Of a stretch of 40,364 nucleotides of DNA, positions 1 through 7,044 are shown piece after piece; positions within the stretch are counted from its first letter, which is position 1, and each line of letters starts with the position of its first letter. The stretch spans positions 1 through 40,364 of the forward strand of contig JAEUTU010000044.1 of assembly GCA_016786925.1 (NCBI GenBank). Direction: 5' to 3'. The position numbers and the translations under genes were made by a program. The notes under the pieces were generated by a model. That model ran no database searches and had not been told where the DNA came from. It saw only the letters and a program-made list of their open reading frames with translations. Source of the DNA: Bacteroidia bacterium (GTDB lineage: Bacteria; Bacteroidota; Bacteroidia; 2-12-FULL-35-15).

Positions 1-548
1 GCTTCTCCTTTATACATTTGAGAGCGGGTACGGCCATGTACACTCAAGGCTTGAATGCCTATGTCTTGCAAACGCTCCGCAACTTCCATTACATTCTTTG
101 TTTTATCATCCCAGCCTAAGCGGGTTTTTACGGTCACAGGGCGGTCAGCTATCTTCACGATCTCTGATGTCATGTGTACCATTTTGGGAATATCCTGCAA
201 AAGTGCAGCACCTGCTCCTTTGCAAGCTACTTGTTTTACCGGACAACCATAATTGATATCGATCAGGTCGGGTTTCGCAGCATTGGCAATAATTCCGGCT
301 TCCCTCATGGAGTCAATATCGGAACCAAAAAGCTGAATCCCGATCGGACGTTCATATTCGAAGATATCCAGCTTTTGAACACTCTTTGCTGCATCACGTA
401 TCAATCCTTCTGATGAAATAAATTCGGTGTACATAAGGTCGGCACCGTTTTGTTTGCAGACATAACGGAAAGGCGGATCGCTCACATCCTCCATGGGGGC
501 AAGCAATAAAGGGAAATCGCCTAATTCTATGTTACCTATTTTAACCAT
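1..548 (-). CDS. dusB: tRNA-dihydrouridine synthase (DusB-like), 3' end outside window
   Basis: FMN-dependent enzyme that reduces uridine to dihydrouridine in the tRNA D-loop; cytosolic. The first 182 residues are present and the gene runs off the left edge. It starts with ATG at 548 (MVKIGNIELGDFPLLLAPME). The TIM-barrel start LLLAPMEDVSDPPFR (residues 14-28) and the hallmark NYGCP (99-103), whose Cys102 is the expected catalytic acid, are visible. The later motif VKTRLGW and the HGRTR segment are also present, so the visible part is intact. It is divergent from the CPBP protease, and its likely -7 box (TAACTTTG on the minus strand, 584-591) abuts the promoter of that gene. Assignment to Dus is secure; DusB rather than DusA/C is inferred from the sequence pattern and because Bacteroidota usually carry this type. 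Confidence 0.93.
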   Translation of the reverse strand, partial: MVKIGNIELGDFPLLLAPMEDVSDPPFRYVCKQNGADLMYTEFISSEGLIRDAAKSVQKLDIFEYERPIGIQLFGSDIDSMREAGIIANAAKPDLIDINYGCPVKQVACKGAGAALLQDIPKMVHMTSEIVKIADRPVTVKTRLGWDDKTKNVMEVAERLQDIGIQALSVHGRTRSQMYKGE

Positions 549-575
549 TTTCTATCCGAATTCAACAGTATTCAT

Positions 576-591
576 TAGCTTTGCAAAGTTA
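576..591. promoter_or_regulatory. Two abutting opposed -7 promoter boxes (dus and CPBP genes)
   Basis: Plus strand 576-583 reads TAGCTTTG and minus strand 591-584 reads TAACTTTG; both fit the Bacteroidota -7 consensus TANNTTTG and touch each other, giving the 16-mer TAGCTTTGCAAAGTTA. Expected starts are near 588 (rightward) and 579 (leftward), suiting the ATGs at 610 and 548. No clear -33 TTTG is seen for either. Confidence 0.55.
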
Positions 592-609
592 CCAAAAAAT
601 TACATATAG

Positions 610-1503
610 ATGGAACAAGTAGAAAAGGAGCGCCATTCCTGGCTTAAACTATCGCTTATTTTTTTATACATTTTGGCCTATGGCTTTTTAAATGTGATAG
701 GTGGTGATGGTGAGTTGGGATTTAACATGGATAATGATAGCGTGATCACGATGCTTAAAGTGATGCAAGCGGTTAGTGTTATATTGGTGTTCATTCTTCC
801 TGCACTGCTTTTTGCAGCATTCTGGACCAAGCCACGTATTCATTATTTAGGGATAACTAAAAAGCCTTTGTTCTCAACAATTATTTTGGCTGCTGTAGGA
901 ATGGTAATGGCCATGCCAATGATCAATTGGTTGTCGGAGCTAAATCAACAAATGAGTTTACCGGAAATGTTTTCGGGAGTAGAAACCTGGATGAAAAATA
1001 GTGAAGCAAAAGCGATGGAGCTTACGGATGCTTTTACCCGTGGTACTTCTGTAGGGTCGTTGTTGCTTAATTTATTTGTGGTAGCTTTTATGGCAGCAGT
1101 GAGTGAAGAGTTGTTCTTTAGAGGTATGTTGCAAAAAGTATTGATCGAATGTTTTAAAAATAAACATGTTGCCGTTTGGATAGGAGCTGCTTTATTCAGT
1201 GCTTTTCACATGCAGTTCTATGGTTTTGTTCCAAGAATGTTAATGGGAGCTTATTTGGGATATTTATTCCTTTGGTCAGGTTCTTTGTATCCAAGTATTG
1301 TAGCACATTTCGTGAATAATGGAATGGCTGTATTGCTGGTATGGCTGGCGAACAGAGGAGTTATTTCCGTAGATGCCGATAAAGTAGGAATGGAGCAAGG
1401 AGAATTTATATATGTTATAGTAAGTATTGTTATGGTAGTATCGAGTTTGTTTTTTGTTTACCGTTTGGAGCAAAAGAAAAGGAACGTTCAATCTATCGAA
1501 TAA
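610..1503 (+). CDS. CPBP family intramembrane metalloprotease (CAAX protease / Abi)
   Basis: Integral membrane protein of 297 residues with about eight hydrophobic segments. The family contains Rce1-like glutamate proteases and bacteriocin-immunity type proteins; the substrate here is unknown. The diagnostic motifs are complete: EExxxR at Glu166-Glu167...Arg171 (in AVSEELFFRG), FH at Phe199-His200, and HFVNN at His233-Asn237. An extended soluble loop lies at roughly residues 105-150 before motif 1. ATG at 610 is chosen because the -7 box at 576-583 places the transcript start about 20 bases upstream and the N-terminus is a plausible short cytosolic tail before the first helix. It appears monocistronic: a tRNA promoter begins just after the stop. 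No bacteriocin or phage gene is adjacent, so a specialised immunity role is not supported. Confidence 0.9.
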   Translation: MEQVEKERHSWLKLSLIFLYILAYGFLNVIGGDGELGFNMDNDSVITMLKVMQAVSVILVFILPALLFAAFWTKPRIHYLGITKKPLFSTIILAAVGMVMAMPMINWLSELNQQMSLPEMFSGVETWMKNSEAKAMELTDAFTRGTSVGSLLLNLFVVAFMAAVSEELFFRGMLQKVLIECFKNKHVAVWIGAALFSAFHMQFYGFVPRMLMGAYLGYLFLWSGSLYPSIVAHFVNNGMAVLLVWLANRGVISVDADKVGMEQGEFIYVIVSIVMVVSSLFFVYRLEQKKRNVQSIE

Positions 1504-1508
1504 TCTAT

Positions 1509-1516
1509 TATATTTG
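1509..1516 (+). promoter_or_regulatory. -7 promoter box for the tRNA-Ser unit
   Basis: TATATTTG fits TANNTTTG. The expected start (about 1521) is some 13 bases before the broken tRNA-Ser copy at 1534, not before the intact gene at 1608, so the broken copy probably stands where the original gene started. Confidence 0.5.
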
Positions 1517-1533
1517 CACTCCCAATTTTACCC

Positions 1534-1579
1534 GGAGAGATGTCAGAGTGCCCCGATAGCTATCGGGGGAATGAGCAAG
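1534..1579 (+). pseudogene. 5' fragment of tRNA-Ser interrupted by a palindrome in the D-loop
   Basis: Bases 1534-1550 are identical to the first 17 bases of the intact tRNA-Ser at 1608, and 1569-1579 are identical to its bases 1628-1638. Between them the three D-loop bases GTC are replaced by the 18-bp perfect palindrome CCCCGATAGCTATCGGGG (1551-1568). After 1579 similarity stops (no anticodon loop, T-arm or 3' acceptor strand), so this copy cannot be a functional tRNA. The direct repeat spacing is 74 bases. Confidence 0.8.
1551..1568. repeat. 18-bp perfect palindrome, CCCGATAGCTATCGGG family
   Basis: CCCCGATAGCTATCGGGG; the same 16-bp core CCCGATAGCTATCGGG occurs again at 31752-31767 in an intergenic repeat. 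As RNA it would fold into a very stable hairpin. Confidence 0.85.
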
Positions 1580-1607
1580 TTAAATTGGATCTATAAGTAT
1601 AACGACC

Positions 1608-1694
1608 GGAGAGATGTCAGAGTGGTCGAATGAGCAAGCCTGGAAAGTTTGTATACTCGCAAGGGTATCGAGGGTTCGAATCCCTCTCTCTCCG
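1608..1694 (+). tRNA. tRNA-Ser, anticodon GGA
   Basis: An 87-base class II tRNA. Acceptor strands GGAGAGA (1608-1614) and TCTCTCC (1687-1693) pair fully, with discriminator G1694, as expected for serine. D-stem TCA/TGA; anticodon stem CAAGC/GTTTG with loop CTGGAAA, giving anticodon GGA at 1642-1644 (reads UCC/UCU). A long variable arm at 1652-1669 with an ATAC/GTAT stem is typical of tRNA-Ser. T-arm GAGGG-TTCGAAT-CCCTC at 1670-1686. CCA is not encoded. An intrinsic terminator follows at 1709. Confidence 0.97.
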
Positions 1695-1708
1695 CACAGA
1701 AGTGAAGT

Positions 1709-1736
1709 AACCCACCGTTTTCGGTGGGTTTTTTAT
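1709..1736 (+). terminator. Intrinsic terminator after tRNA-Ser
   Basis: Stem AACCCACCG (1709-1717) / CGGTGGGTT (1722-1730) with loop TTTT, running directly into TTTTATTTT. Confidence 0.9.
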
Positions 1737-2028
1737 TTTGAAGAAAAGCGTAAGAAAGCAAGGCTTTCTTAAAGCGGATCTGAAAAATAAAAATGCCCGA
1801 AGGGTTGCTTCACTTCTGCGCAGGTCCCGCTTCGGGATCACGATCGCAGCGAGTAATCCCTTCCAGAAAGCTTGCTTTCAATGGTGTTTTTGAAAACAAA
1901 AAAGACAACCCACGAAGCGAGTATTTCTTCTGTTTTATTTTGTGAATAGCTTGCTTTTTTGTCGGAAAGTATCTGAAAATCAATGGTTTTTGATGTTGAT
2001 ATCGGTTAATTAATTACCCTATTTCTCA
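1737..2028. other. Gene-free spacer with small inverted repeats
   Basis: No credible gene. It holds hairpin TAAGAAAGC-AAG-GCTTTCTTA (1751-1771), a TCCCG-CTT-CGGGA hairpin (1825-1837), and GAAAGC-TT-GCTTTC near 1867-1880. CTTCACTTCTGCGC (1809-1822) is an inverted, one-mismatch copy of the bases just after the tRNA (about 1695-1708), so about 130 bp including the tRNA terminator is bracketed by an inverted repeat. The open frame antisense to the tRNA here is spurious. Confidence 0.6.
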
Positions 2029-2059
2029 TTGGCGAATTAGCCCAATAAGCTTAACTTTG
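2029..2059 (+). promoter_or_regulatory. purL promoter
   Basis: -7 box TAACTTTG at 2052-2059 with a TTGG at 2029-2032 about 20 bases upstream, fitting TTTG-N(17-23)-TANNTTTG. Expected start near 2064, about 33 bases before the purL ATG. No purine riboswitch is apparent in the leader. Confidence 0.55.
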
Positions 2060-2096
2060 CGCTTTCTAAATCATAACCCTACTAATTATTCATAGT

Positions 2097-5000
2097 ATGA
2101 TCCATTTCTTCGGAAACAATTCCAATAGAGTATATGCCGTTCAGGCAAAAGCAGAAATAAATGCAGCTGACATCAAAAAATTAAATTGGTTGTTTGGTGG
2201 TTCTAATAAAATAGAACAAACCACAATCAAAGAAACATTTGTTGGTCCGCGTGCTGCCATGGTAACACCATGGAGTACCAATGCTGTGGAGATCACACAA
2301 AACATGGGAATAGAAGGCTTGATCCGAATTGAAGAGTTTGAAAAAGTTGCAGCAGACTTCAATGATTTCGATCCAATGTTGTCGCAAAAATACCAAGAGC
2401 TAAATCAAGAAATTTATACCATCAATATCAAGCCTGAACCCATTTTGGAGATAGCCGATATTGATGCTTACAACAAGCAGGAAGGTTTGGCTTTAAGTGC
2501 TGAAGAAGTAGAATATCTAAATAATCTGTCAGCTAAGCTAAAACGTAAATTAACAGATTCTGAAATTTTTGCTTTCTCTCAAGCTAATTCAGAACATTGT
2601 CGTCATAAGATCTTCAACGGAACATTTGTTGTGAATGGTGAAGAAAAACCGACTTCATTATTTAAGATGATCCGTAAAACATCGGAGACACATCCGAATG
2701 AAATTGTGTCTGCTTACAAAGACAATGTAGCTTTTATCAAAGGACCGAAAGTAACTCAGTTTGCTCCTAAGTCGGCCGATAAGCCTGATTTTTACGCTGA
2801 AAAAGAATTTGAATCCGTAATCTCTTTAAAAGCGGAAACACATAATTTCCCTACAACCGTAGAGCCATTCAATGGCGCTGCAACAGGTTCAGGTGGAGAG
2901 ATCCGCGATCGTTTAGCAGGTGGACAAGGTTCTTTGCCATTGGCAGGAACAGCAGTGTACATGACAGCCTACTCGCGTTTAGATAACAGCAGAGATTGGG
3001 AAAAAGGAATGGCAGAACGTAAGTGGTTGTATCAAACACCAATGGATATTTTGATCAAAGCATCGAATGGTGCATCCGACTTTGGAAATAAATTCGGACA
3101 GCCATTGATCTCCGGTTCGGTTCTTACATTCGAGCATGAAGAAGCAAAACGTAAAGTTGGTTTCGATAAAGTGATCATGTTGGCTGGTGGTGTTGGTTAT
3201 GGTAAATTGGATCAAGCGATCAAAAAAACACCAAAAGCAGGTGATAAGATCGTTATTCTTGGTGGTGAGAATTATCGTATCGGTATGGGTGGTGCAGCAG
3301 TATCATCAGCTGATACAGGTGCTTTTGGTTCAGGAATTGAGTTGAATGCGATCCAACGTTCTAATCCGGAGATGCAAAAGCGTGCTGCCAATGCTATTCG
3401 TGGCTTGGTAGAAAGCGATAACAATCCTATTGTATCTATTCACGATCATGGTGCAGGTGGACATTTAAATTGTTTATCCGAATTGGTTGAAGCAACAGGT
3501 GGATTGATCGATATGGATAAATTACCTGTTGGAGACCCAACCTTATCGGCAAAAGAAATTATTGGTAACGAATCGCAAGAGCGCATGGGATTGGTGATCG
3601 GTGAAAATGATATTGATACCTTAAAACGTATCTCTGAGCGTGAGCGTTCTCCAATGTACACTGTTGGTGATGTTACAAATGATCACCGTTTTACGTTTGT
3701 ATCCAAAACAACAGGAATCAAACCAATGGATTATGCCTTGAGTGATTTCTTTGGTAGCTCACCAAAAACGATCATGAATGATAAACAGGTGGATAGAAAA
3801 TATGCGGATGTTTCCTACAATGTAAATGATATTCCAACTTACTTAAATAAAGTTTTACAATTAGAGGCTGTTGCTTGTAAAGATTGGTTAACGAATAAGG
3901 TTGACCGTTGTGTAGGTGGTAGAGTTGCAAAACAACAATGTGCCGGTCCTTTACAATTGCCACTGAATAATGTTGGTGTAATGGCATTGGATTATAAAGG
4001 AAAAGAAGGGATAGCGACTTCCATTGGTCATTCTCCTGTTTCTGCTTTGGTTGATCCTGTTGCAGGTTCGCGTAATTCTATCGGAGAAGCGCTTAGTAAT
4101 TTAGTATGGGCACCTTTAAAAGATGGATTGACTTCTGTTTCTTTGTCAGCTAACTGGATGTGGCCTTGTAAAAACGAAGGTGAAGATGCACGTTTGTACG
4201 ATGCTGTGAAAGGTTGTTCCGATTTCGCCATTGAATTAGGCATCAATATTCCAACAGGAAAAGATTCCTTGTCGATGAAACAAAAATATCCGAACGATGA
4301 AGTGATCGCTCCTGGAACAGTTATCATTTCCAGCGTTGGCAATTGCTCGGATATCAATAAAATTGTGGAGCCGGTATTGAAACGTAATGGCGGAAATATT
4401 TACTACTTAAATTTATCTCAGGATACATTCAAATTAGGTGGTTCTTCTTTTGCTCAGGTGCAAAATAAAATTGGTGCTGAGGTGCCGACCATCACTAGCG
4501 CTGCTTACTTCAAAAAAGCATTTAACTTATTGCAAGACTTGATCAAGGCCGGAAAGATCAAAGCCGGACATGATGTTGGAAGTGGTGGATTGATCACAAC
4601 ACTTTTAGAGATGTGTTTTGCAGATGTGAATTTGGCTGCAAACTATGATCTTACATCATTAAATGAAAAAGATTCGGTTAAAACATTCTTCAATGAAAAT
4701 ATTGCAGTAGTATTTCAAGCTGATGCTTCAGTAGAAGCAGAGTTCTCTAAGAATAATATTGAAGTCTTTAACATTGGTAAGGTAATAGATGGAAATACGA
4801 TCACTGTAAAAAATCATGCAGACTCATTTAACTTTAATGTTACTGAAGTGCGTGATATCTGGTATAAAACATCCTTCCTTTTAGATTCTAAACAATCGAA
4901 AAATGGAATGGCGAAAGAGCGTTATAGCAATTATAAAAACCAGCCATTACAATTTGTTTTCCCAAAGCATTTCAATGGAAAAATGCCTGTCACTTCGAGC

Positions 5001-5759
5001 GCAGTCGAGAAGCCGAAAGCTGCTATCATCCGTGAAAAAGGGTCGAATTCCGAACGTGAAATGGCGAATGCTATGTATTTAGCGGGTTTTGATGTGAAGG
5101 ATGTACACATGACCGATCTGATCTCCGGTAGAGAAACATTGGAAGATATTCAGTTTATTGGTGCAGTAGGTGGTTTTTCTAACTCGGATGTATTAGGTTC
5201 TGCTAAAGGTTGGGCCGGAGCATTTTTATACAATGAAAAAGCAAATGCTGCTATCCGTAATTTCTTCAAGCGTGAAGATACGTTGTCAGTAGGAATCTGT
5301 AATGGATGTCAGTTATTGATGGAATTAGAACTGATCAATCCCGAGCATGAAGTGCATGGTAAAATGCATCACAATACTTCAGGTAAACATGAGAGTGGTT
5401 TTACTTCAGTGAAAGTTCAAAAAAACAATTCGATCATGTTATCTTCTTTAGAAGGTGCTACTTTAGGTGTATGGATCTCGCATGGTGAAGGAAAATTCAA
5501 ATTGCCTTATTCTGAAGATAAATACAATATTGTAGCTAAGTATGCATACGATCAATATCCGGCTAATCCGAATGGTTCTGATTTTAATACAGCCATGATG
5601 TGTGATACTACAGGCCGTCATTTAGTGATGATGCCACACATTGAGCGTTCTACATTCCCTTGGAACTGGGCACATTATACTGACAGAGCAGGTGATCAAG
5701 TATCACCTTGGTTAGAGGCTTTTGTGAATGCAAGAAAGTGGATCGAAAGTAGAAAGTAA
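2097..5759 (+). CDS. purL: Phosphoribosylformylglycinamidine synthase, single-chain PurL
   Basis: Fourth step of de novo purine synthesis: FGAR + glutamine + ATP to FGAM + glutamate; cytosolic. At 1220 residues it is the large fused form (proteobacterial PurL is near 1295), combining an N-terminal PurS-like part, two AIR-synthase-like halves and a C-terminal class I glutamine amidotransferase. Seen directly: NSEHCRH at 164-170; the AETHNFPTTVEPFNGAATG ATP/substrate motif near 248-266; GICNGCQLL with nucleophile Cys1068; PHIERS with His1181 and Glu1183 completing the amidotransferase triad. It has its own promoter and terminator and looks monocistronic. Unusual: residues 965-972, in the linker before the amidotransferase domain, are encoded by a copy of an intergenic repeat (4988-5012) with codons unlike those around it. 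Confidence 0.98.
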   Translation: MIHFFGNNSNRVYAVQAKAEINAADIKKLNWLFGGSNKIEQTTIKETFVGPRAAMVTPWSTNAVEITQNMGIEGLIRIEEFEKVAADFNDFDPMLSQKYQELNQEIYTINIKPEPILEIADIDAYNKQEGLALSAEEVEYLNNLSAKLKRKLTDSEIFAFSQANSEHCRHKIFNGTFVVNGEEKPTSLFKMIRKTSETHPNEIVSAYKDNVAFIKGPKVTQFAPKSADKPDFYAEKEFESVISLKAETHNFPTTVEPFNGAATGSGGEIRDRLAGGQGSLPLAGTAVYMTAYSRLDNSRDWEKGMAERKWLYQTPMDILIKASNGASDFGNKFGQPLISGSVLTFEHEEAKRKVGFDKVIMLAGGVGYGKLDQAIKKTPKAGDKIVILGGENYRIGMGGAAVSSADTGAFGSGIELNAIQRSNPEMQKRAANAIRGLVESDNNPIVSIHDHGAGGHLNCLSELVEATGGLIDMDKLPVGDPTLSAKEIIGNESQERMGLVIGENDIDTLKRISERERSPMYTVGDVTNDHRFTFVSKTTGIKPMDYALSDFFGSSPKTIMNDKQVDRKYADVSYNVNDIPTYLNKVLQLEAVACKDWLTNKVDRCVGGRVAKQQCAGPLQLPLNNVGVMALDYKGKEGIATSIGHSPVSALVDPVAGSRNSIGEALSNLVWAPLKDGLTSVSLSANWMWPCKNEGEDARLYDAVKGCSDFAIELGINIPTGKDSLSMKQKYPNDEVIAPGTVIISSVGNCSDINKIVEPVLKRNGGNIYYLNLSQDTFKLGGSSFAQVQNKIGAEVPTITSAAYFKKAFNLLQDLIKAGKIKAGHDVGSGGLITTLLEMCFADVNLAANYDLTSLNEKDSVKTFFNENIAVVFQADASVEAEFSKNNIEVFNIGKVIDGNTITVKNHADSFNFNVTEVRDIWYKTSFLLDSKQSKNGMAKERYSNYKNQPLQFVFPKHFNGKMPVTSSAVEKPKAAIIREKGSNSEREMANAMYLAGFDVKDVHMTDLISGRETLEDIQFIGAVGGFSNSDVLGSAKGWAGAFLYNEKANAAIRNFFKREDTLSVGICNGCQLLMELELINPEHEVHGKMHHNTSGKHESGFTSVKVQKNNSIMLSSLEGATLGVWISHGEGKFKLPYSEDKYNIVAKYAYDQYPANPNGSDFNTAMMCDTTGRHLVMMPHIERSTFPWNWAHYTDRAGDQVSPWLEAFVNARKWIESRK
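4988..5012 (+). repeat. Intergenic-type repeat captured in frame inside purL
   Basis: TGTCACTTCGAGC followed by GCAGTCGAGAAG matches the TGTCAnTTCGAGCGnAGTCGAGAAn repeat seen in many Bacteroidota spacers (from memory), and resembles the start of the spacer repeat at 27906. Here it is translated as VTSSAVEK (965-972). Codons tcg-agc-gca-gtc-gag-aag contrast with the AT-ending codons of the rest of purL. Confidence 0.55.
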
Positions 5760-5782
5760 TTTCTATAATTTATTATTTTATT

Positions 5783-5815
5783 AAAGAGGGTTCAATCTGA
5801 ATTCTCTTTTTTTTT
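5783..5815 (+). terminator. Intrinsic terminator of purL
   Basis: AAAGAGGGTTCA (5783-5794) pairs with TGAATTCTCTTT (5798-5809, two G-U pairs) around loop ATC and runs into a T tract ending at 5815. It overlaps the 3' end of the opposing 38-aa gene. Confidence 0.8.
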
Positions 5816-5908
5816 GTCTGATCGCAAAATTTTATAAAAGAAATAACCGCAGCAGCCACTAAAAACGGCTACAGTTGAAAGCCAGAAAATAAGTGCAGTA
5901 GTTGTCAT
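5792..5908 (-). CDS. 38-aa single-pass membrane microprotein
   Basis: Starts ATG at 5908 (MTTTALIFWLSTVAVF...), ends TGA at 5792. Residues 5-27 form one hydrophobic helix containing a Cys-Cys pair (SGCCGYFFYKIL), followed by a basic tail (RSDKKKENSD): a typical single-span microprotein with a positive cytosolic end. The start lies 10 bases after the panD stop, so it is probably the third gene of the crp-panD operon. The N-terminal pattern (M-T-x-x-A-[LI]-I) resembles small subunits of NSS-type methionine/alanine transporters (MetS), but no such transporter is nearby, so the function is unknown. The last codons overlap the purL terminator on the other strand. Its shape and operon position support a real gene; the overlap with a terminator is the main doubt. 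Confidence 0.6.
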   Translation of the reverse strand: MTTTALIFWLSTVAVFSGCCGYFFYKILRSDKKKENSD

Positions 5909-5918
5909 GTTTTATTTA

Positions 5919-6263
5919 TTAAAAGGTGTTGTCAGATTTTGGAAATATAATTTGAGGATTGAATTTTTTTGCCTCATCAAATGCCATTTGTGCATATGAA
6001 ATTATTATTACTTTGTCACCTTTGCTTATTTTTAAAGCAGCAGGTCCATTCATGCAGATCTCTTTGCTTCCTTTTTCTCCCTTAATTACGTAGGTAATTA
6101 GCCTTTCTCCGTTTCTATGGTTAACCACATGTACTTGTTCGCCCTCGATTATATTTACTGCATTCATTAAGTTTTCATCTATAGTGATACTTCCAATATA
6201 GTCGATGTTTGCTTCTGTAATAAATGCATTATGTATTTTTGATTTTAGAACTGTAATAAACAT
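5919..6263 (-). CDS. panD: Aspartate 1-decarboxylase
   Basis: Pyruvoyl-dependent decarboxylase making beta-alanine from L-aspartate, for pantothenate and coenzyme A. At 114 residues it is family length. The self-cleavage site Gly24-Ser25 (YIGSITID) is exactly where expected; Ser25 becomes the pyruvoyl group. Conserved Lys9 and the NGPAA motif are present (KSKIH at 7-11, MNGPAALK in the second half), so it should be active. Its start is 5 bases after the stop of the Crp/Fnr gene, so the two are almost certainly cotranscribed, which is an unusual pairing since panD normally sits with panB/panC. This puts beta-alanine supply under whatever the regulator senses. Confidence 0.95.
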   Translation of the reverse strand: MFITVLKSKIHNAFITEANIDYIGSITIDENLMNAVNIIEGEQVHVVNHRNGERLITYVIKGEKGSKEICMNGPAALKISKGDKVIIISYAQMAFDEAKKFNPQIIFPKSDNTF

Positions 6264-6268
6264 AGTTT

Positions 6269-6964
6269 TTATAGGTCTGATAAAATATTTAAAAGATACT
6301 TTTGTTTTTGAATCATAATTTTAGTCCCCTTAGTTGAAATAATTTTCTGATCCTTAAAGGTGCGTAGCATCCTAACCAGTGTTTCTTTTGCAGTTCCAAC
6401 AAATCCAGCAAAGTCATCCCTATTGATTGCAATTATTGATTTTTTACTTTTTTCATTTTCCCTTTTGTAAACACGTTCTAATATTATTAAACTGAGAGCA
6501 ACTCGTTCCCTTACTCCATATTGAGAGAAAATGGTCATTTTGTTGATCCAGACAGAAAATTCTTTTGAGAGAACAACTAATAATTCTTTCGCTAAATTGT
6601 TGGAGTTAATTAAAATAGAATTAAAAACATCTTTTGGAATGAAGGTAACCACAACATTGTCCATCGCCATTGCAGAAACGGGGTGGGGTTCTTCTGCTAG
6701 GATTGGTCTGTAGCCAAAATAGTCTCCTTTTTTATAAATATATACTATACTCTGTTTGCCATCACTATTCGTTTTGAAAATTTTCACTTTCCCTTTTCTT
6801 ATTATATATACACCTTTAGAGTAACTTTTTTCTTTAAATAATAGTTCTCCTTTAGAAAACTCTCTTCTTGTAATTTTAGATTGAATAGAATTGAATTCAT
6901 CCTTTGATAAGAAATCAAAGAAAGATGTTGATTTTAAGTGAAAATTTTCAATATTAAACTCCAT
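6269..6964 (-). CDS. Crp/Fnr family transcriptional regulator
   Basis: Cyclic-nucleotide-binding-like beta-roll domain (about residues 18-120, with KGELLFKEKSYSKGVYII and the GDYFGYRPIL turn), a long dimerisation helix (about 125-160) and a C-terminal winged helix with recognition segment DDFAGFVGTAKETLVRMLR (about 183-201). No N-terminal cysteine cluster is seen, so it is not a classical [4Fe-4S] FNR; it may sense NO through heme, another ligand, or redox indirectly. I choose ATG at 6964 (MEFNIENFHLK, 231 residues) over the TTG two codons upstream. A 28-bp palindrome 27 bases upstream, plus a second one before the KamA-like gene, are likely its own operators. First gene of the crp-panD-microprotein unit. 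Confidence 0.9.
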   Translation of the reverse strand: MEFNIENFHLKSTSFFDFLSKDEFNSIQSKITRREFSKGELLFKEKSYSKGVYIIRKGKVKIFKTNSDGKQSIVYIYKKGDYFGYRPILAEEPHPVSAMAMDNVVVTFIPKDVFNSILINSNNLAKELLVVLSKEFSVWINKMTIFSQYGVRERVALSLIILERVYKRENEKSKKSIIAINRDDFAGFVGTAKETLVRMLRTFKDQKIISTKGTKIMIQKQKYLLNILSDL

Positions 6965-6990
6965 GCTCAATTATATTAATTTTAAAAAAA

Positions 6991-7018
6991 TAAATAATTG
7001 ACATTTGTCAATTATTTA
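6991..7018. promoter_or_regulatory. FNR-like operator A, 28-bp perfect palindrome
   Basis: Two 13-bp arms (TAAATAATTGACA and its complement) separated by TT; core TTGACA-TT-TGTCAA, i.e. the TTGAC-N4-GTCAA form of Crp/Fnr sites. The centre (between 7004 and 7005) is 29.5 bp before the -7 box at 7034, i.e. about 40 bp before the expected rightward start, the class II activator position. It is also 40 bp before the ATG of the divergent regulator gene, so autoregulation is likely. Confidence 0.85.
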
Positions 7019-7033
7019 ATAGAATTTGAAAGG

Positions 7034-7041
7034 TACATTTG
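7034..7041 (+). promoter_or_regulatory. -7 box downstream of operator A
   Basis: TACATTTG fits TANNTTTG; expected start near 7045. No -33 TTTG is needed if the regulator at operator A activates. Confidence 0.6.
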
Positions 7042-7044
7042 CGC

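Noticed and set aside
55..413. Plus-strand open frames over the first 550 bases
   Set aside because: They are antisense to the dus gene, whose minus-strand frame carries all family motifs.
1617..1841. 74-aa open frame antisense to the tRNA-Ser (contains RERDSNPR)
   Set aside because: It is the reverse translation of the tRNA T-arm, variable arm and terminator; this is a well-known type of spurious annotation.
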